Shown here one piece after another: positions 17,174 through 26,646 of a DNA stretch of 64,000 nucleotides. Source of the DNA: CBDHEY01 sp965262305 (GTDB lineage: Bacteria; Pseudomonadota; Gammaproteobacteria; Pseudomonadales; Cellvibrionaceae); NCBI GenBank assembly GCA_965262305.1, contig CBDHEY010000002.1:1736001-1800000 (forward strand), read 5' to 3'. Numbering within the stretch: the first letter of the stretch is position 1; each line of letters begins with the position of its first letter. The notes beneath the pieces are model-generated. The model searched no databases and was not told the origin of the DNA. It saw only the letters and a list, made by a program, of their open reading frames with translations. Both the position numbers and the translations under genes were made by a program.

Positions 17174-18340
17174 ATGAAAACACCAATATATCTAGATTAT
17201 GCAGCCACTACCCCGGTTGATCCCCGGGTTGCAGAAGCTATGATGGCACATTTAACGATGGATGGTGTTTTTGGTAATCCGGCTTCAAGATCACATGTTT
17301 ATGGTTGGCAAGCTGAAGAAGCGGTAGAAAATGCACGATCTGAGACCGCTGAGTTAGTCAATGCAGACCCTCGAGAGATCGTTTGGACAAGCGGCGCTAC
17401 TGAAGCAAATAATCTGGCGATTAAAGGATGTGTTCAGTCGTATCTAGAAGCTGAGCAGAGTAAACCCCATATTGTGACAGCAAAAACAGAGCACAAGGCG
17501 GTGCTAGACACTTGTGAGTTTTTGGAGACCCAAGGTGTTGAAGTCACCTATTTGTCTCCCAAATCAGATGGATTAATCGACTTAGAGTCAATAAAACGTG
17601 CGATAAAACCCAATACTCTATTAATCACAATCATGCACGTTAATAACGAAACTGGTGTGATTAACGATATTGAAGCAATTGGCAAGCTTTGTCGCGAGAA
17701 AAAAATTCTGTTTCATGTGGATGCAGCTCAGAGTTTTGGAAAGATAAACATTGATGTCAAATCAATGAATGTCGACTTTATGTCAATTTCTGCACATAAA
17801 GTTTATGGCCCGAAAGGTGTTGGAGCCTTATTTGTTCGTCGTGATCCACGCACCAGACTTGTTACTCAATTACACGGTGGTGGTCACGAAAGAGGAATGC
17901 GTTCGGGTACCTTAGCCACACATCAAATTGTTGGTCTAGGCAAGGCCGCAGAAATTTGTAGATTAGAAATGGCGTCAGAGATGGAGCGAATTTCTAAGCT
18001 TAGGCAAAAATTTATCGATGGTATTGCTGGTCTGGATGGTGTAACGATAAACGGTTCAATGAAAAGTCGCGTATCATCTAACATAAATCTTAGTTTTTCT
18101 GAGGTGGACGGCGAGACATTACTAATAGCATTGCGAGATTTAGCCGTTTCGTCAGGTTCCGCGTGTATATCTACAAGTGTAGAACCCTCATATGTTTTAG
18201 GAGCTATGGGTGTGAGCCGTGATTTAGCTCATGCTTCTATCCGATTTTCCTTCGGAAGGTTCACGACTGAGCAAGAGATTGAACTTGCTGTTTCGAAAGT
18301 TATTGTCGCTATCACGAATTTACGTAAAATTTCAGCCTAG
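17174..18340 (+). CDS. iscS: Cysteine desulfurase IscS (class I), short C-terminus
   Basis: A PLP enzyme that takes sulfur from cysteine. It has 388 residues. The PLP lysine is ~209 in SAHKVYGPKG and the sulfur-carrying Cys ~331 in SSGSACISTS on the long class I loop. The protein ends LRKISA, about 16 residues shorter than E. coli IscS (404) and without its SIEW-type tail, which contacts IscU. The operon contains no iscU, so this IscS may serve tRNA thiolation or the SufBCD scaffold. It is 11 bp from iscR. The same operon also holds a class II desulfurase, sufS. Confidence 0.95.
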   Translation: MKTPIYLDYAATTPVDPRVAEAMMAHLTMDGVFGNPASRSHVYGWQAEEAVENARSETAELVNADPREIVWTSGATEANNLAIKGCVQSYLEAEQSKPHIVTAKTEHKAVLDTCEFLETQGVEVTYLSPKSDGLIDLESIKRAIKPNTLLITIMHVNNETGVINDIEAIGKLCREKKILFHVDAAQSFGKINIDVKSMNVDFMSISAHKVYGPKGVGALFVRRDPRTRLVTQLHGGGHERGMRSGTLATHQIVGLGKAAEICRLEMASEMERISKLRQKFIDGIAGLDGVTINGSMKSRVSSNINLSFSEVDGETLLIALRDLAVSSGSACISTSVEPSYVLGAMGVSRDLAHASIRFSFGRFTTEQEIELAVSKVIVAITNLRKISA

Positions 18341-18373
18341 CTGTGATAGTTCAGTGTTTTAAGAGAGAAAACT

Positions 18374-19810
18374 ATGTCGCAACAAATTGACGAACTCATC
18401 CAAAAAGATTACTCGGCAGGGTTTGTTACAGAAATCGAATCTGACACCCTTGCGCCGGGACTAAATGAAGATGTGATTCGCTTCATATCAAGTAAAAAAA
18501 ATGAACCCGATTGGCTTTTGGAGTGGCGATTAAAAGCGTACCGGGTATGGAAGGAAATGGAGGACCCTTCATGGGCACATGTCAATTACCCAGAAATTGA
18601 TTTTGAAGCAGTGTCCTACTACTCGGCGCCTAAGAGTATGAATGATGGTCCAAAAAGCCTCGATGAAGTTGACCCTGAGTTGCTTGAAACCTATAACAAG
18701 TTAGGGATTCCTTTGCATGAGCAAGAAGCTCTAGCAGGTGTAGCTGTTGATGCTGTATTCGATTCGGTATCTGTTGCGACGACTTTTAGAAAAAAACTCG
18801 CAGAAGCCGGGGTAATTTTTTGCCCTATATCTGAAGCTGTGAAGGATTATCCAGAATTAGTTAAGAAATACTTGGGTAGTGTTGTACCACAAAAAGATAA
18901 CTATTATGCGGCATTGAACAGCGCGGTATTTAGTGACGGATCTTTTGTTTATATTCCTAAGGGAACACGCTGTCCAATGGAATTATCCACATATTTTCGA
19001 ATTAATGAGTCCAAAACAGGGCAGTTTGAACGAACACTAATTGTTGCAGACGAGGGTAGTTATGTCAGCTATTTAGAGGGATGTACTGCGCCAATGCGAG
19101 ACGAAAATCAGTTACACGCAGCAGTAGTAGAGTTGGTAGCTTTAGACAATGCCCAAATAAAATATTCAACGGTGCAAAATTGGTATCCTGGAGATTCTGA
19201 AGGTAAGGGTGGCATATATAATTTTGTTACCAAAAGGGGAGTTGCACATACCAATTCAAAAATTTCTTGGACACAAGTCGAAACGGGTTCTGCGGTTACT
19301 TGGAAGTACCCAAGCTGTATTTTGAAGGGCGATAATAGTGTAGGTGAGTTTTATTCTGTTGCACTTACGAATAATTATCAGCAAGCCGATACAGGTACGA
19401 AGATGATTCATCTTGGAAAAAATACCCGTTCAACAATTATTTCGAAGGGTATTTCTGCTGGAAAGAGTTCCAATGCTTATCGTGGGCTCGTAAGAATGAA
19501 TCCTGCTGCAGAACGGTCGCGTAATTTTACTCAGTGTGATTCGTTGTTGATTGGTGATAAATGTGCTGCTCATACTTTTCCGTATATTGAAAGTAAACAT
19601 CCTTCTGCGGTTATTGAACACGAGGCGACAACTTCAAAAGTAAGCGACGACCAAATGTATTTGTGTCAACAACGTGGTATTGATGCTGAAAAAGCAATAT
19701 CGATGATTGTAAACGGCTTTTGTAAGGAAGTTTTTAAAGAGTTACCTATGGAGTTTGCAGTAGAAGCAGGCAAATTGTTAGAAGTGAGTTTAGAAGGCTC
19801 TGTGGGCTAG
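18374..19810 (+). CDS. sufB: Fe-S assembly scaffold subunit SufB
   Basis: SufB is the main scaffold of the SufBC2D complex on which clusters form. It has 478 residues (E. coli 495). Family features are WLLEWRLKAYRVWKEMEDP, SVVPQKDNYYAALNSAVFSDGSFVYIPKGTRCPMELSTYFRIN, SYLEGCTAPMRDENQLHAAVVELVA and the C-terminal HEATTSKVSDDQMYLCQQRGI. It is followed by sufC after 15 bp. It lies third in the operon, directly after iscS, where iscU would be in a standard isc operon. Confidence 0.97.
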   Translation: MSQQIDELIQKDYSAGFVTEIESDTLAPGLNEDVIRFISSKKNEPDWLLEWRLKAYRVWKEMEDPSWAHVNYPEIDFEAVSYYSAPKSMNDGPKSLDEVDPELLETYNKLGIPLHEQEALAGVAVDAVFDSVSVATTFRKKLAEAGVIFCPISEAVKDYPELVKKYLGSVVPQKDNYYAALNSAVFSDGSFVYIPKGTRCPMELSTYFRINESKTGQFERTLIVADEGSYVSYLEGCTAPMRDENQLHAAVVELVALDNAQIKYSTVQNWYPGDSEGKGGIYNFVTKRGVAHTNSKISWTQVETGSAVTWKYPSCILKGDNSVGEFYSVALTNNYQQADTGTKMIHLGKNTRSTIISKGISAGKSSNAYRGLVRMNPAAERSRNFTQCDSLLIGDKCAAHTFPYIESKHPSAVIEHEATTSKVSDDQMYLCQQRGIDAEKAISMIVNGFCKEVFKELPMEFAVEAGKLLEVSLEGSVG

Positions 19811-19825
19811 TAAAAGAGAAAAAAT

Positions 19826-20575
19826 ATGTTAGATATAAAAGATCTTCACGCAAAAGTTGAAGAAAAAGAAATTTTAAAAGGCTTAAATCTTCAAATAAAT
19901 CGCGGTGAAGTCCATGCGATAATGGGACCGAATGGGTCAGGTAAAAGTACCCTTGGGCATGTGTTATCTGGACGCGAGGGTTATGAACACACAGCAGGTA
20001 GTGTTTCATTTCAAGGTAATGACTTGTTTGAATTGGAGACAGAAGAACGTGCTCGCGAAGGAATTTTTTTAGCCTTTCAATATCCAGTTGAAATACCTGG
20101 TGTAAGCAATATGGAGTTTTTAAAAGCCTCTGTAGATGCTGTGATGCAACACAGAGGGTTAGATCCATTAGATACAGTTTCTTTTATGAAAAAGGCACGT
20201 GATGCCTGTAAAACCGTTAATTTGGAACAAAACTTTCTTAAACGTGGCGTTAATGAAGGGTTTTCGGGTGGTGAAAAAAAACGAAATGAAATTATGCAGA
20301 TGATTTTATTAGAGCCCAAACTTGCTATCTTAGATGAAACAGATTCTGGGCTTGATATTGATGCCTTGCAGGTTGTGGCGGATGGCGTTAACTCGCTTCG
20401 TTCAGAAGATCGCTCTTTTATTGTTGTTACACATTATCAACGCTTACTAAACTATATTCAACCAGACTATGTTCATGTATTGGCGGGTGGTAAAATTATA
20501 AAATCTGGCGGTAAAGAACTTGCGCTTGAACTTGAAGAGAAAGGCTACGGCTGGCTAGAAGAGGAAGTGGCTTGA
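19826..20575 (+). CDS. sufC: Fe-S assembly ATPase SufC
   Basis: An ABC-type ATPase that drives conformational changes of SufB and SufD. It has 249 residues. Walker A is GPNGSGKST, the signature segment GFSGGEKKRNEIMQM, Walker B KLAILDETDSGLD, and the H-loop VVTHYQR. There is no membrane segment, as expected. Its TGA stop overlaps the sufD ATG by one base, indicating translational coupling and equal expression of C and D. Confidence 0.97.
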   Translation: MLDIKDLHAKVEEKEILKGLNLQINRGEVHAIMGPNGSGKSTLGHVLSGREGYEHTAGSVSFQGNDLFELETEERAREGIFLAFQYPVEIPGVSNMEFLKASVDAVMQHRGLDPLDTVSFMKKARDACKTVNLEQNFLKRGVNEGFSGGEKKRNEIMQMILLEPKLAILDETDSGLDIDALQVVADGVNSLRSEDRSFIVVTHYQRLLNYIQPDYVHVLAGGKIIKSGGKELALELEEKGYGWLEEEVA

Positions 20576-21902
20576 TGTCAGATTTTGTTACGCAAGCAGC
20601 TAATTTTCCTGTCGAAAAAATAGATTGGTTAGCTGATATGCAAGATAGAGCAAAGCAAAATTGGATGCAACTAGACCTTCCAAATCGCAAAACTGAGAAC
20701 TGGAAATATACCAGTTTAAAGAATGTTGTGTCACAGAATTTCTTTTCTGATTCATCAAATAAAAATTTTTCGCTTCCTGAAAAACACTTCAAGAATTAGA
20801 AAATCATCAACCAGATTCTTATAGGCTGGTGATCGTTGATGGTCGTTTCTCTGAGGAATATTCTTCCAATATTACGGATTTACCGTCTGGACTTACAATC
20901 GCTAATTTCTTATCTGCAAACGCCGAAACACGAGAAAAAATTGTTTCCAAATTAAATTCTATTGTTAGTTTATCCAAACAAACTCAGCATCCTTTTACAG
21001 CATTAAATACGGGTAAGTTTGAAGATGGCTTATTTATTTTTGTGGAAAAAAAAGTACGAATCACAAAACCAATCGAAGTGCTATATATAGATTCATCCGC
21101 GCAAAACGCCATTGCAAATCAAATTCGCGTACTAGTGGTGCTCGATCCAGAAAGTGAAGTAATACTTCATGAAAAATTTATAGGTAACGAAGAATCTAAC
21201 TCTTTGTGCAATAGCTTAATGGAAACCGAGGTTGGAGAGAACGCTCGATTATTTCACTACCGAATACATGAAGAAGCTGAAACTAATCGACATATTGGGG
21301 GCGTTCATTGTCTGCTAAAATCTAGTGCAATTTATGAAAGCTTTCAACTTTCGTTGGGCTCTTCGTTGATGCGTGAAGACATCGTTATTCATCATGGAGG
21401 AAAAGGTTCCCATTGTGGGCTAAATGGAATCTATTTGCCGAAATCAAATGACCATGTTGATTATCACACGATAATTGAACATGCTGTTCCTCATTGTACG
21501 ACATCTGAAAATTTTAGAGGTATTGTGTTTGATAGTGCCAGAGCCATATTTAATGGTCGAATTCACATTCACCCAGATGCTCAAAAAACCCTCGCACAGT
21601 TAAGTAATAAAAACTTGTTGATGAGTGAAAAAGCTGAAGTTGATACTAAGCCTGAGTTAGAAATTTATGCTGATGATGTTCAATGTGCCCATGGAGCGAC
21701 GGTTGCGCAGCTAGAAGATTCATCTCTTCACTACATGAAGACACGTGGAATCTCTGAAAAAGAAGCACGAGTTATGCTAAGCTTTGGATTTATTAACGAA
21801 CTAATAAATCAAATTCCACATCAAAATATTGCTGACGTTTTGCGCCCTAAACTCGCTGAGTTATTTGCGAGTGAACCAGAATTGATGGAGCATTTGGGAT
21901 AG
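20575..21902 (+). CDS. sufD: Fe-S assembly protein SufD, interrupted by an apparent frameshift
   Basis: SufD pairs with SufB and SufC. The N-terminal part (MSDFVTQAANFPVEKIDWL, LPNRKTENWKYTSLKNV) runs in one frame from ATG 20575 to a TAG at 20797. The rest, including RLVIVDGRFSEEYS, VVLDPESEVILHEKF, FNGRIHIHPDAQKT, CAHGATVAQLEDSSLHYMKTRGI and the C-terminal LRPKLAELFA, continues in another frame. The frames join around the A5 tract at 20780-20784: one extra A would give LPEK-TLQELENHQPDSYR and a continuous protein of ~442 residues (E. coli 423). No other lesion is seen. A GTG at 20829 begins the second part but lacks a ribosome site. Sequencing error, a recent mutation, or -1 frameshifting/slippage on the A tract are all possible. 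Confidence 0.85.
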
Positions 21903-23125
21903 TGAAATTTGACGTCGAAAAAATTCGCAAAGACTTCCCTATCTTAGATCAAGAGATTAACGGAAGTCCTCTAGTATATTTAGATAATGGGGCGACAACA
22001 CAAAAACCAAATTCTGTTATCGATGCTATATCCAATTATTATCGTGGATATAATGCTAATGTTCATCGTGGTGCCCATACTCTAAGCGATAGAGCTACAG
22101 AAGCTTTTGAAAATGCAAGAACAAATGTTGCAAGTTTTATAAAAAGTCCTAGTTCGAATCAAGTAATTTGGACAAGAGGTACCACAGAAGCAATTAATTT
22201 AGTAGCAGCAACCTGGGGTAATGAACATCTTGAGCCTCACGACCTAATACTTGTTAGCGAACTTGAACACCATTCAAATATTGTTCCTTGGCAGATGATT
22301 GCTGAAAGAAAAGGTGCGTTAGTAAAAGTAATCCCTATTAGCGACGAAGGTGAAATTAATATACCTGCACTAGAAAAATTACTTTTCGATAACCGGGTCA
22401 AGCTAGTCGCCATTAATCATGTTTCAAATGCGCTAGGAACAATTAACCCCATCGAAGATATTATTTCAATGTCTCACAATGCGGGTGCAAAAGTTCTAGT
22501 AGATGGAGCTCAAGCGATTTCACATTGGCAAGTTGATGTGCAAGCTTTAGATTGTGATTTTTATGTTTTTTCCGGGCATAAAATGTTCGGTCCAACAGGT
22601 ATAGGCGTCCTTTGGGGAAAGCTTGATTTATTAGAATCTATGGCTCCCTACCAGGGTGGCGGTGAGATGATTGAGACCTGCAGTTTCGAAGGCACAACCT
22701 ACAATCAATTACCCTATAAATTCGAAGCTGGCACACCTGATATCGCTGGGGCAATCGGGTTATCCGCAGCGGTAGATTACTTAAACTTACTTGATCGGAA
22801 GGCAGCTCATGCGCATGAGTTAAACCTTTTGGACTATATTGGTGAGAAAAGTAAAGATGTTTCCGGATTAATATCCGTAGGCACAGCAAAAAACAAAACC
22901 AGTATTTTTAGCTTTTTGATCGAAGGTAGTCATCCTTCAGATCTTGGCATGTTGTTAGATCAACAGGGTATTGCAGTGAGAACCGGTCATCATTGTGCCC
23001 AACCACTAATGTCCCGATTGAATATTCCTGGTACTGTTAGGGCTTCGGTATCGTTCTACAACAATTTGAATGATATCGACCTCTTATTTTCAGGAATAGA
23101 AAAAGCAAAACAATTTTTGTTATAA
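21902..23125 (+). CDS. sufS: Cysteine desulfurase SufS (class II)
   Basis: SufS mobilises sulfur from cysteine and passes it to SufE and then SufB. It has 407 residues from a GTG that overlaps the sufD stop by one base. The PLP lysine lies in FSGHKMFGPTGIG, and the catalytic Cys in RTGHHCAQPLMSR within the short class II loop. It belongs with sufE at the end of the same operon. Together with iscS it makes two desulfurases of different classes in one transcript. Confidence 0.97.
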   Translation: MKFDVEKIRKDFPILDQEINGSPLVYLDNGATTQKPNSVIDAISNYYRGYNANVHRGAHTLSDRATEAFENARTNVASFIKSPSSNQVIWTRGTTEAINLVAATWGNEHLEPHDLILVSELEHHSNIVPWQMIAERKGALVKVIPISDEGEINIPALEKLLFDNRVKLVAINHVSNALGTINPIEDIISMSHNAGAKVLVDGAQAISHWQVDVQALDCDFYVFSGHKMFGPTGIGVLWGKLDLLESMAPYQGGGEMIETCSFEGTTYNQLPYKFEAGTPDIAGAIGLSAAVDYLNLLDRKAAHAHELNLLDYIGEKSKDVSGLISVGTAKNKTSIFSFLIEGSHPSDLGMLLDQQGIAVRTGHHCAQPLMSRLNIPGTVRASVSFYNNLNDIDLLFSGIEKAKQFLL

Positions 23126-23140
23126 AAAAGGAATGTATGA

Positions 23141-23494
23141 ATGAACGTAGAATCCTTTGATTTCAATAAACTTTTAACCGTAACGGAAAGTGCGGCAGAG
23201 CATTTTCTTGAGCAAATCGAAAAGAAAGGCGCTAAGGCAATTCGATTAGGTTTGAAAGAAGCTGGATGTACAGGTTTTAAATATATTATCGAGGAAGTCG
23301 ATCAGCCTAGTGAAAAAGATTTGAGTTTACGACTAGATAATGACGTCACAATCTATGTTGATGGAGAACATATTTCCGAATTCCAAGGTATGGTTATAGA
23401 CTATAAACAAGAGGGGTTGAATAAGTCTTTAGTGCTTAACAATCCTAACGTTAAAGACGCTTGTGGTTGTGGTGAAAGCTTTAACTTCAGCTAG
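23141..23494 (+). CDS. sufA: A-type Fe-S carrier (HesB/IscA/SufA family)
   Basis: A 117-residue carrier that receives clusters from the scaffold and hands them to apo-enzymes. The three conserved cysteines are in KEAGCTGFKY and the terminal ACGCGESFNF. A-type subfamilies are hard to separate by eye. Operon position supports a SufA role, but iscA is possible. It lies 15 bp after sufS, with ribosome site AAGGAATG upstream. Confidence 0.85.
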   Translation: MNVESFDFNKLLTVTESAAEHFLEQIEKKGAKAIRLGLKEAGCTGFKYIIEEVDQPSEKDLSLRLDNDVTIYVDGEHISEFQGMVIDYKQEGLNKSLVLNNPNVKDACGCGESFNFS

Positions 23495-23534
23495 TTAGCC
23501 GAGACAGGTTAACGCAAAAACGAAAATATTCCTT

Positions 23535-24071
23535 ATGTCAGAACAAAAAATTGTCGCTACTACTCGTGAATGCCCTGCTAGGCTTGTGCCTGTTGGTGAC
23601 CCCGTGACTATACCAGCCAATGTATTTGTGACTATCACTCAATCTTTGGGTGGAAATTATACGGTTGTTTATCAAGGTAATATGATGCGAGTAGATGGTA
23701 CAGATGCAGATGCGCTTGGTATGGAACCATACATACTCGAATTTAGTCATCATGAGACCAATGAAATTCGAGAAAATCAAGTTTGGGAAGCCCTAGAAAG
23801 TGTTTATGACCCTGAAATACCGGTGAACTTAAAGAGTTTGGGTTTGATTTATTCTGTTAATCTAGACCAAAGAGAAAAATCGGTATCAATAACCATGACA
23901 TTAACTGCACCGGGTTGTGGTATGGGGCCTGTACTTGTGGGCGATGTAGAATATCGTGTAAAAATGGTACCCAATGTAGAGACGGTAAACGTTGAACTAG
24001 TGTTTGATCCTCCATGGAGTAGAGATATGATGTCTGAAGAAGCTCAATTGGAAACTGGAATGTTTTTTTAA
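23535..24071 (+). CDS. sufT: SufT (DUF59/MIP18-type) Fe-S maturation protein
   Basis: 178 residues. The C-terminal ~100 form a DUF59 domain with ALESVYDPEIPVNLKSLGLIYSV, LTAPGCGMGPVLVGDVEYRV and VELVFDPPWSRDMMSE. The N-terminal part (ATTRECPARLVPVGDPVTIP) is typical of the long SufT form found in suf operons. In other bacteria SufT helps deliver clusters to client enzymes. Its stop overlaps the sufE ATG by one base (A of TAA), so the two are coupled. Confidence 0.9.
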   Translation: MSEQKIVATTRECPARLVPVGDPVTIPANVFVTITQSLGGNYTVVYQGNMMRVDGTDADALGMEPYILEFSHHETNEIRENQVWEALESVYDPEIPVNLKSLGLIYSVNLDQREKSVSITMTLTAPGCGMGPVLVGDVEYRVKMVPNVETVNVELVFDPPWSRDMMSEEAQLETGMFF

Positions 24072-24514
24072 TGAGCAGTACACATAATCCGTTTGGAGTT
24101 TCTATATCTACTGAAGATATAATAGATACCTTAAGTTTTTTCGATTCCTGGGAAGATAAGTACAAATATATAATTGACTTAGGAAAGGATTTACCGGTCT
24201 TACCAACAGAATTGAAAGACGAAGAGCATCTTGTGAGAGGTTGCCAAAGTCAGGTATGGATAGACGCTAAGCTGAAAGATGGCAAAATCTATTTGGATGC
24301 TGATAGTGATGCATTTATTGTGAAAGGGTTACTTTGTATAATTTTAGCTGGTTACAATAGCAAAACGCCTGAAGAGATAATAGCGTTTGATATTGAAAAT
24401 TACTTTGTTCAACTCGATCTTATGCGCCATATAAGTCAAACAAGAGGTAACGGTTTAAAAGCAATGGTTAACCGAATTCAATCAATAGCAAAAGAAAATG
24501 TGGCGACAACATAG
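24071..24514 (+). CDS. sufE: Sulfur acceptor SufE
   Basis: SufE takes persulfide from SufS and stimulates it. It has 147 residues. The acceptor Cys lies in EEHLVRGCQSQVWIDAKL; FFDSWEDKYKYIIDLGKDLP and the C-terminal GLKAMVNRIQ are family signatures. It closes the iscR-to-sufE operon. The following 69-bp gap has no clear terminator. Confidence 0.95.
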   Translation: MSSTHNPFGVSISTEDIIDTLSFFDSWEDKYKYIIDLGKDLPVLPTELKDEEHLVRGCQSQVWIDAKLKDGKIYLDADSDAFIVKGLLCIILAGYNSKTPEEIIAFDIENYFVQLDLMRHISQTRGNGLKAMVNRIQSIAKENVATT

Positions 24515-24583
24515 TATGTAGTTGCATTTATTCTACTTGTTTTTTATTTAAATTCTGTTGAATAGGTATTGTGTTAAAAAGTT

Positions 24584-25561
24584 ATGAAGAAACCCGAGAT
24601 AATTATTCATGTCGGAATGAACGAAACTGGGTCTTCGATTATTCAACAGTGGATGTCAGAAAATTACGAAAATTTAAAGAAACAAGGAATACTCTATCCA
24701 AAATCAGGAAGGAAGGGTATTGCACATCATGAACTGAGCAGCATGTTCGGATTTAAATCCGAAAGTAATAACAAGGTTTCTCTTAATCGAATCAATAATT
24801 TCAGTAAAGCTTTTGAAAAAGAACTTTCTCTTTCGAATTTTAAAACCGTTATCTTTAGTTCAGAGGAATTTTTAGTCGACATTCCTTTGGACGAACTTGC
24901 CAATTTTTTCTCGTTATTTGAATGTAAAATTCTGATATATCTTCGTCGTCACGATTTTTGGTGGGAAGCATCTTATCGTAGTTATTTGAAACATATTAAA
25001 GATAATCAAAGAGCGTATCTCGATATAGAAAGTTTTATCTCAGATAAAAAGCAAAATAAGCGGTTTTTTAATTATAAGTTAATATTAGAAAAGTGGTCAG
25101 ACACCTTTGGAAAGAGCAATGTTATCGTTCGTCCGATCGAAGAAGACAATATTTCTAATATTGAATCTGATCTCGCGGGTGTTTTGGATTGTGATTATAG
25201 TGTATGTCATCAACACATTGGGCAAGAAGAAAATCTAGGTGGGAAAGAATCCTATATTTATGAGATTGCAGAAATAGTCGGCTTTTCTCGTATTCAACTA
25301 AAACAGTTAAGTGCAGAATTGGCCCAGAATGGCTCTGCAGTCATGAAGAAAGCATTAGTGATGGATCCTGAAAGGCGGAGAATTATGATTGAGCATTGTA
25401 ATACCTCACAATATGCTTCTATTGCCAGAGAATATTTAAACCGATCAGATGGTATGCTTTTTTATCAAGGTATGCCAGATGATAAAGAATGGACACCGTT
25501 TGAACCCCCTGATGATGAAGACGTATTGTCTACTATCATCAACTCACTGAGAACACATTAA
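24584..25561 (+). CDS. Sulfotransferase-like protein, copy 1
   Basis: 325 residues. The N-terminal strand and loop IIIHVGMNETGSSIIQQWM matches the PAPS-binding (5'-PSB) P-loop of the sulfotransferase superfamily. IYLRRHDFWWEASYRSYL resembles the 3'-phosphate-binding region. The conserved C-terminal REYLNRSDGMLFYQG is shared with the next gene. A role in sulfating a surface glycan is possible but unproven; nearby polysaccharide genes are absent. It follows the Fe-S operon and precedes a clear paralogue. Confidence 0.7.
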   Translation: MKKPEIIIHVGMNETGSSIIQQWMSENYENLKKQGILYPKSGRKGIAHHELSSMFGFKSESNNKVSLNRINNFSKAFEKELSLSNFKTVIFSSEEFLVDIPLDELANFFSLFECKILIYLRRHDFWWEASYRSYLKHIKDNQRAYLDIESFISDKKQNKRFFNYKLILEKWSDTFGKSNVIVRPIEEDNISNIESDLAGVLDCDYSVCHQHIGQEENLGGKESYIYEIAEIVGFSRIQLKQLSAELAQNGSAVMKKALVMDPERRRIMIEHCNTSQYASIAREYLNRSDGMLFYQGMPDDKEWTPFEPPDDEDVLSTIINSLRTH

Positions 25562-25630
25562 GAACGTTCAAAAAAATAGTATATTTTTTGCGATTTAAAA
25601 GATATTAATTACACGATTTAATTGACGACG

Positions 25631-26617
25631 ATGATAAAACCGACAGTTTACTTACATATAGGTATGAACAAAACTGGCTCTACTGCCATTCAGTTTTGGA
25701 TGTCTGATAAAAGGGAAGCACTCGTCCATTCTGGATTTTTGTATTCAGAGACAGGAGAAGCAGATGGAGCACATTATGATCTTAGTCGTGATTGTGGTTT
25801 TGTCCTTGGAAATAAAGAGGGTTTTGATAAGTCGTTAATTGAAGATTATCGTAAAAGCTTTAAATCTGAGTTAAAACAATCCCATGCCGATACAGTACTA
25901 TTTAGCAGCGAAAATTTTGTTCTAGAAGGTTCTTTAGAAGCGGTAAAGTATTTTTTTGAGGGATACCGTTTAAAGATCATTGTGTATTTGCGTCGACATG
26001 ACTATTGGTGGGAATCGCTTTTTGCACAGTTTGTGAAGATGGTTTCTAATCCGCCAATGGAAAAAGGAATTGAAAAATATATATCGTTTCAGAAAAATCA
26101 TATTAAATACCATAATTATGTGAGCCTACTTGATAAGTGGGCGGCAGTATTTGGGATAGAAAATATTATTGTGCGCCCCTATGAAAGCGAACAAATGCCC
26201 GAGGGTATAGTTGTAGATATCGCTCGAGTATTAGGAATCGATCATCTTAATGTCGACTTTAACGACTCGAAACAAAATGTCTCTTTAGATAATAAAAGTA
26301 CTTATATATTAGATATCGCTCAACGTGCTAAATTAAATAAACAAGAAATTGGTAAACTCATCAGTTTTTTGAGAAAGAACCAAGACACTTCGGAAAATCG
26401 AATGCCGTTACTCAGTCCAGAACGTCGTAGAGATATGATCGAGTACTGCAGTAAAACGCAGTATGAATATATTGCGGATCGATATTTATCTCGGTCAGAT
26501 GGCAAGCTTTTTTACGAACCATTACCTGAAGATAAGGACTGGGTCCCGTTTGTTCCTCCTAAAGTCGATGAGGTTGTGACAACAGTATCTAAGGCTTTGG
26601 GTTTGATTGAAGACTGA
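25631..26617 (+). CDS. Sulfotransferase-like protein, copy 2
   Basis: About 328 residues, colinear with the preceding protein over its whole length and clearly a tandem duplicate: VYLHIGMNKTGSTAIQFWM (P-loop), VYLRRHDYWWESLFAQFV, LSPERRRDMIEYCSKTQYEYIA and SRSDGKLFYEPLPEDKDWVPF all have counterparts. I chose ATG at 25631, which lines up with the paralogue; TTG at 25622 is open in frame. The two copies have diverged enough to suggest different substrates. They could also act on other acceptors or be glycan-modifying enzymes of this fold. Confidence 0.7.
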   Translation: MIKPTVYLHIGMNKTGSTAIQFWMSDKREALVHSGFLYSETGEADGAHYDLSRDCGFVLGNKEGFDKSLIEDYRKSFKSELKQSHADTVLFSSENFVLEGSLEAVKYFFEGYRLKIIVYLRRHDYWWESLFAQFVKMVSNPPMEKGIEKYISFQKNHIKYHNYVSLLDKWAAVFGIENIIVRPYESEQMPEGIVVDIARVLGIDHLNVDFNDSKQNVSLDNKSTYILDIAQRAKLNKQEIGKLISFLRKNQDTSENRMPLLSPERRRDMIEYCSKTQYEYIADRYLSRSDGKLFYEPLPEDKDWVPFVPPKVDEVVTTVSKALGLIED

Positions 26618-26646
26618 TTGATAACAATTAGCCTGTAGTCAATATA

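Noticed and set aside
20829..21902. Separate gene starting at GTG 20829
   Set aside because: It is the C-terminal four-fifths of SufD; sequence before the GTG in the same frame still matches SufD back to ~20781.
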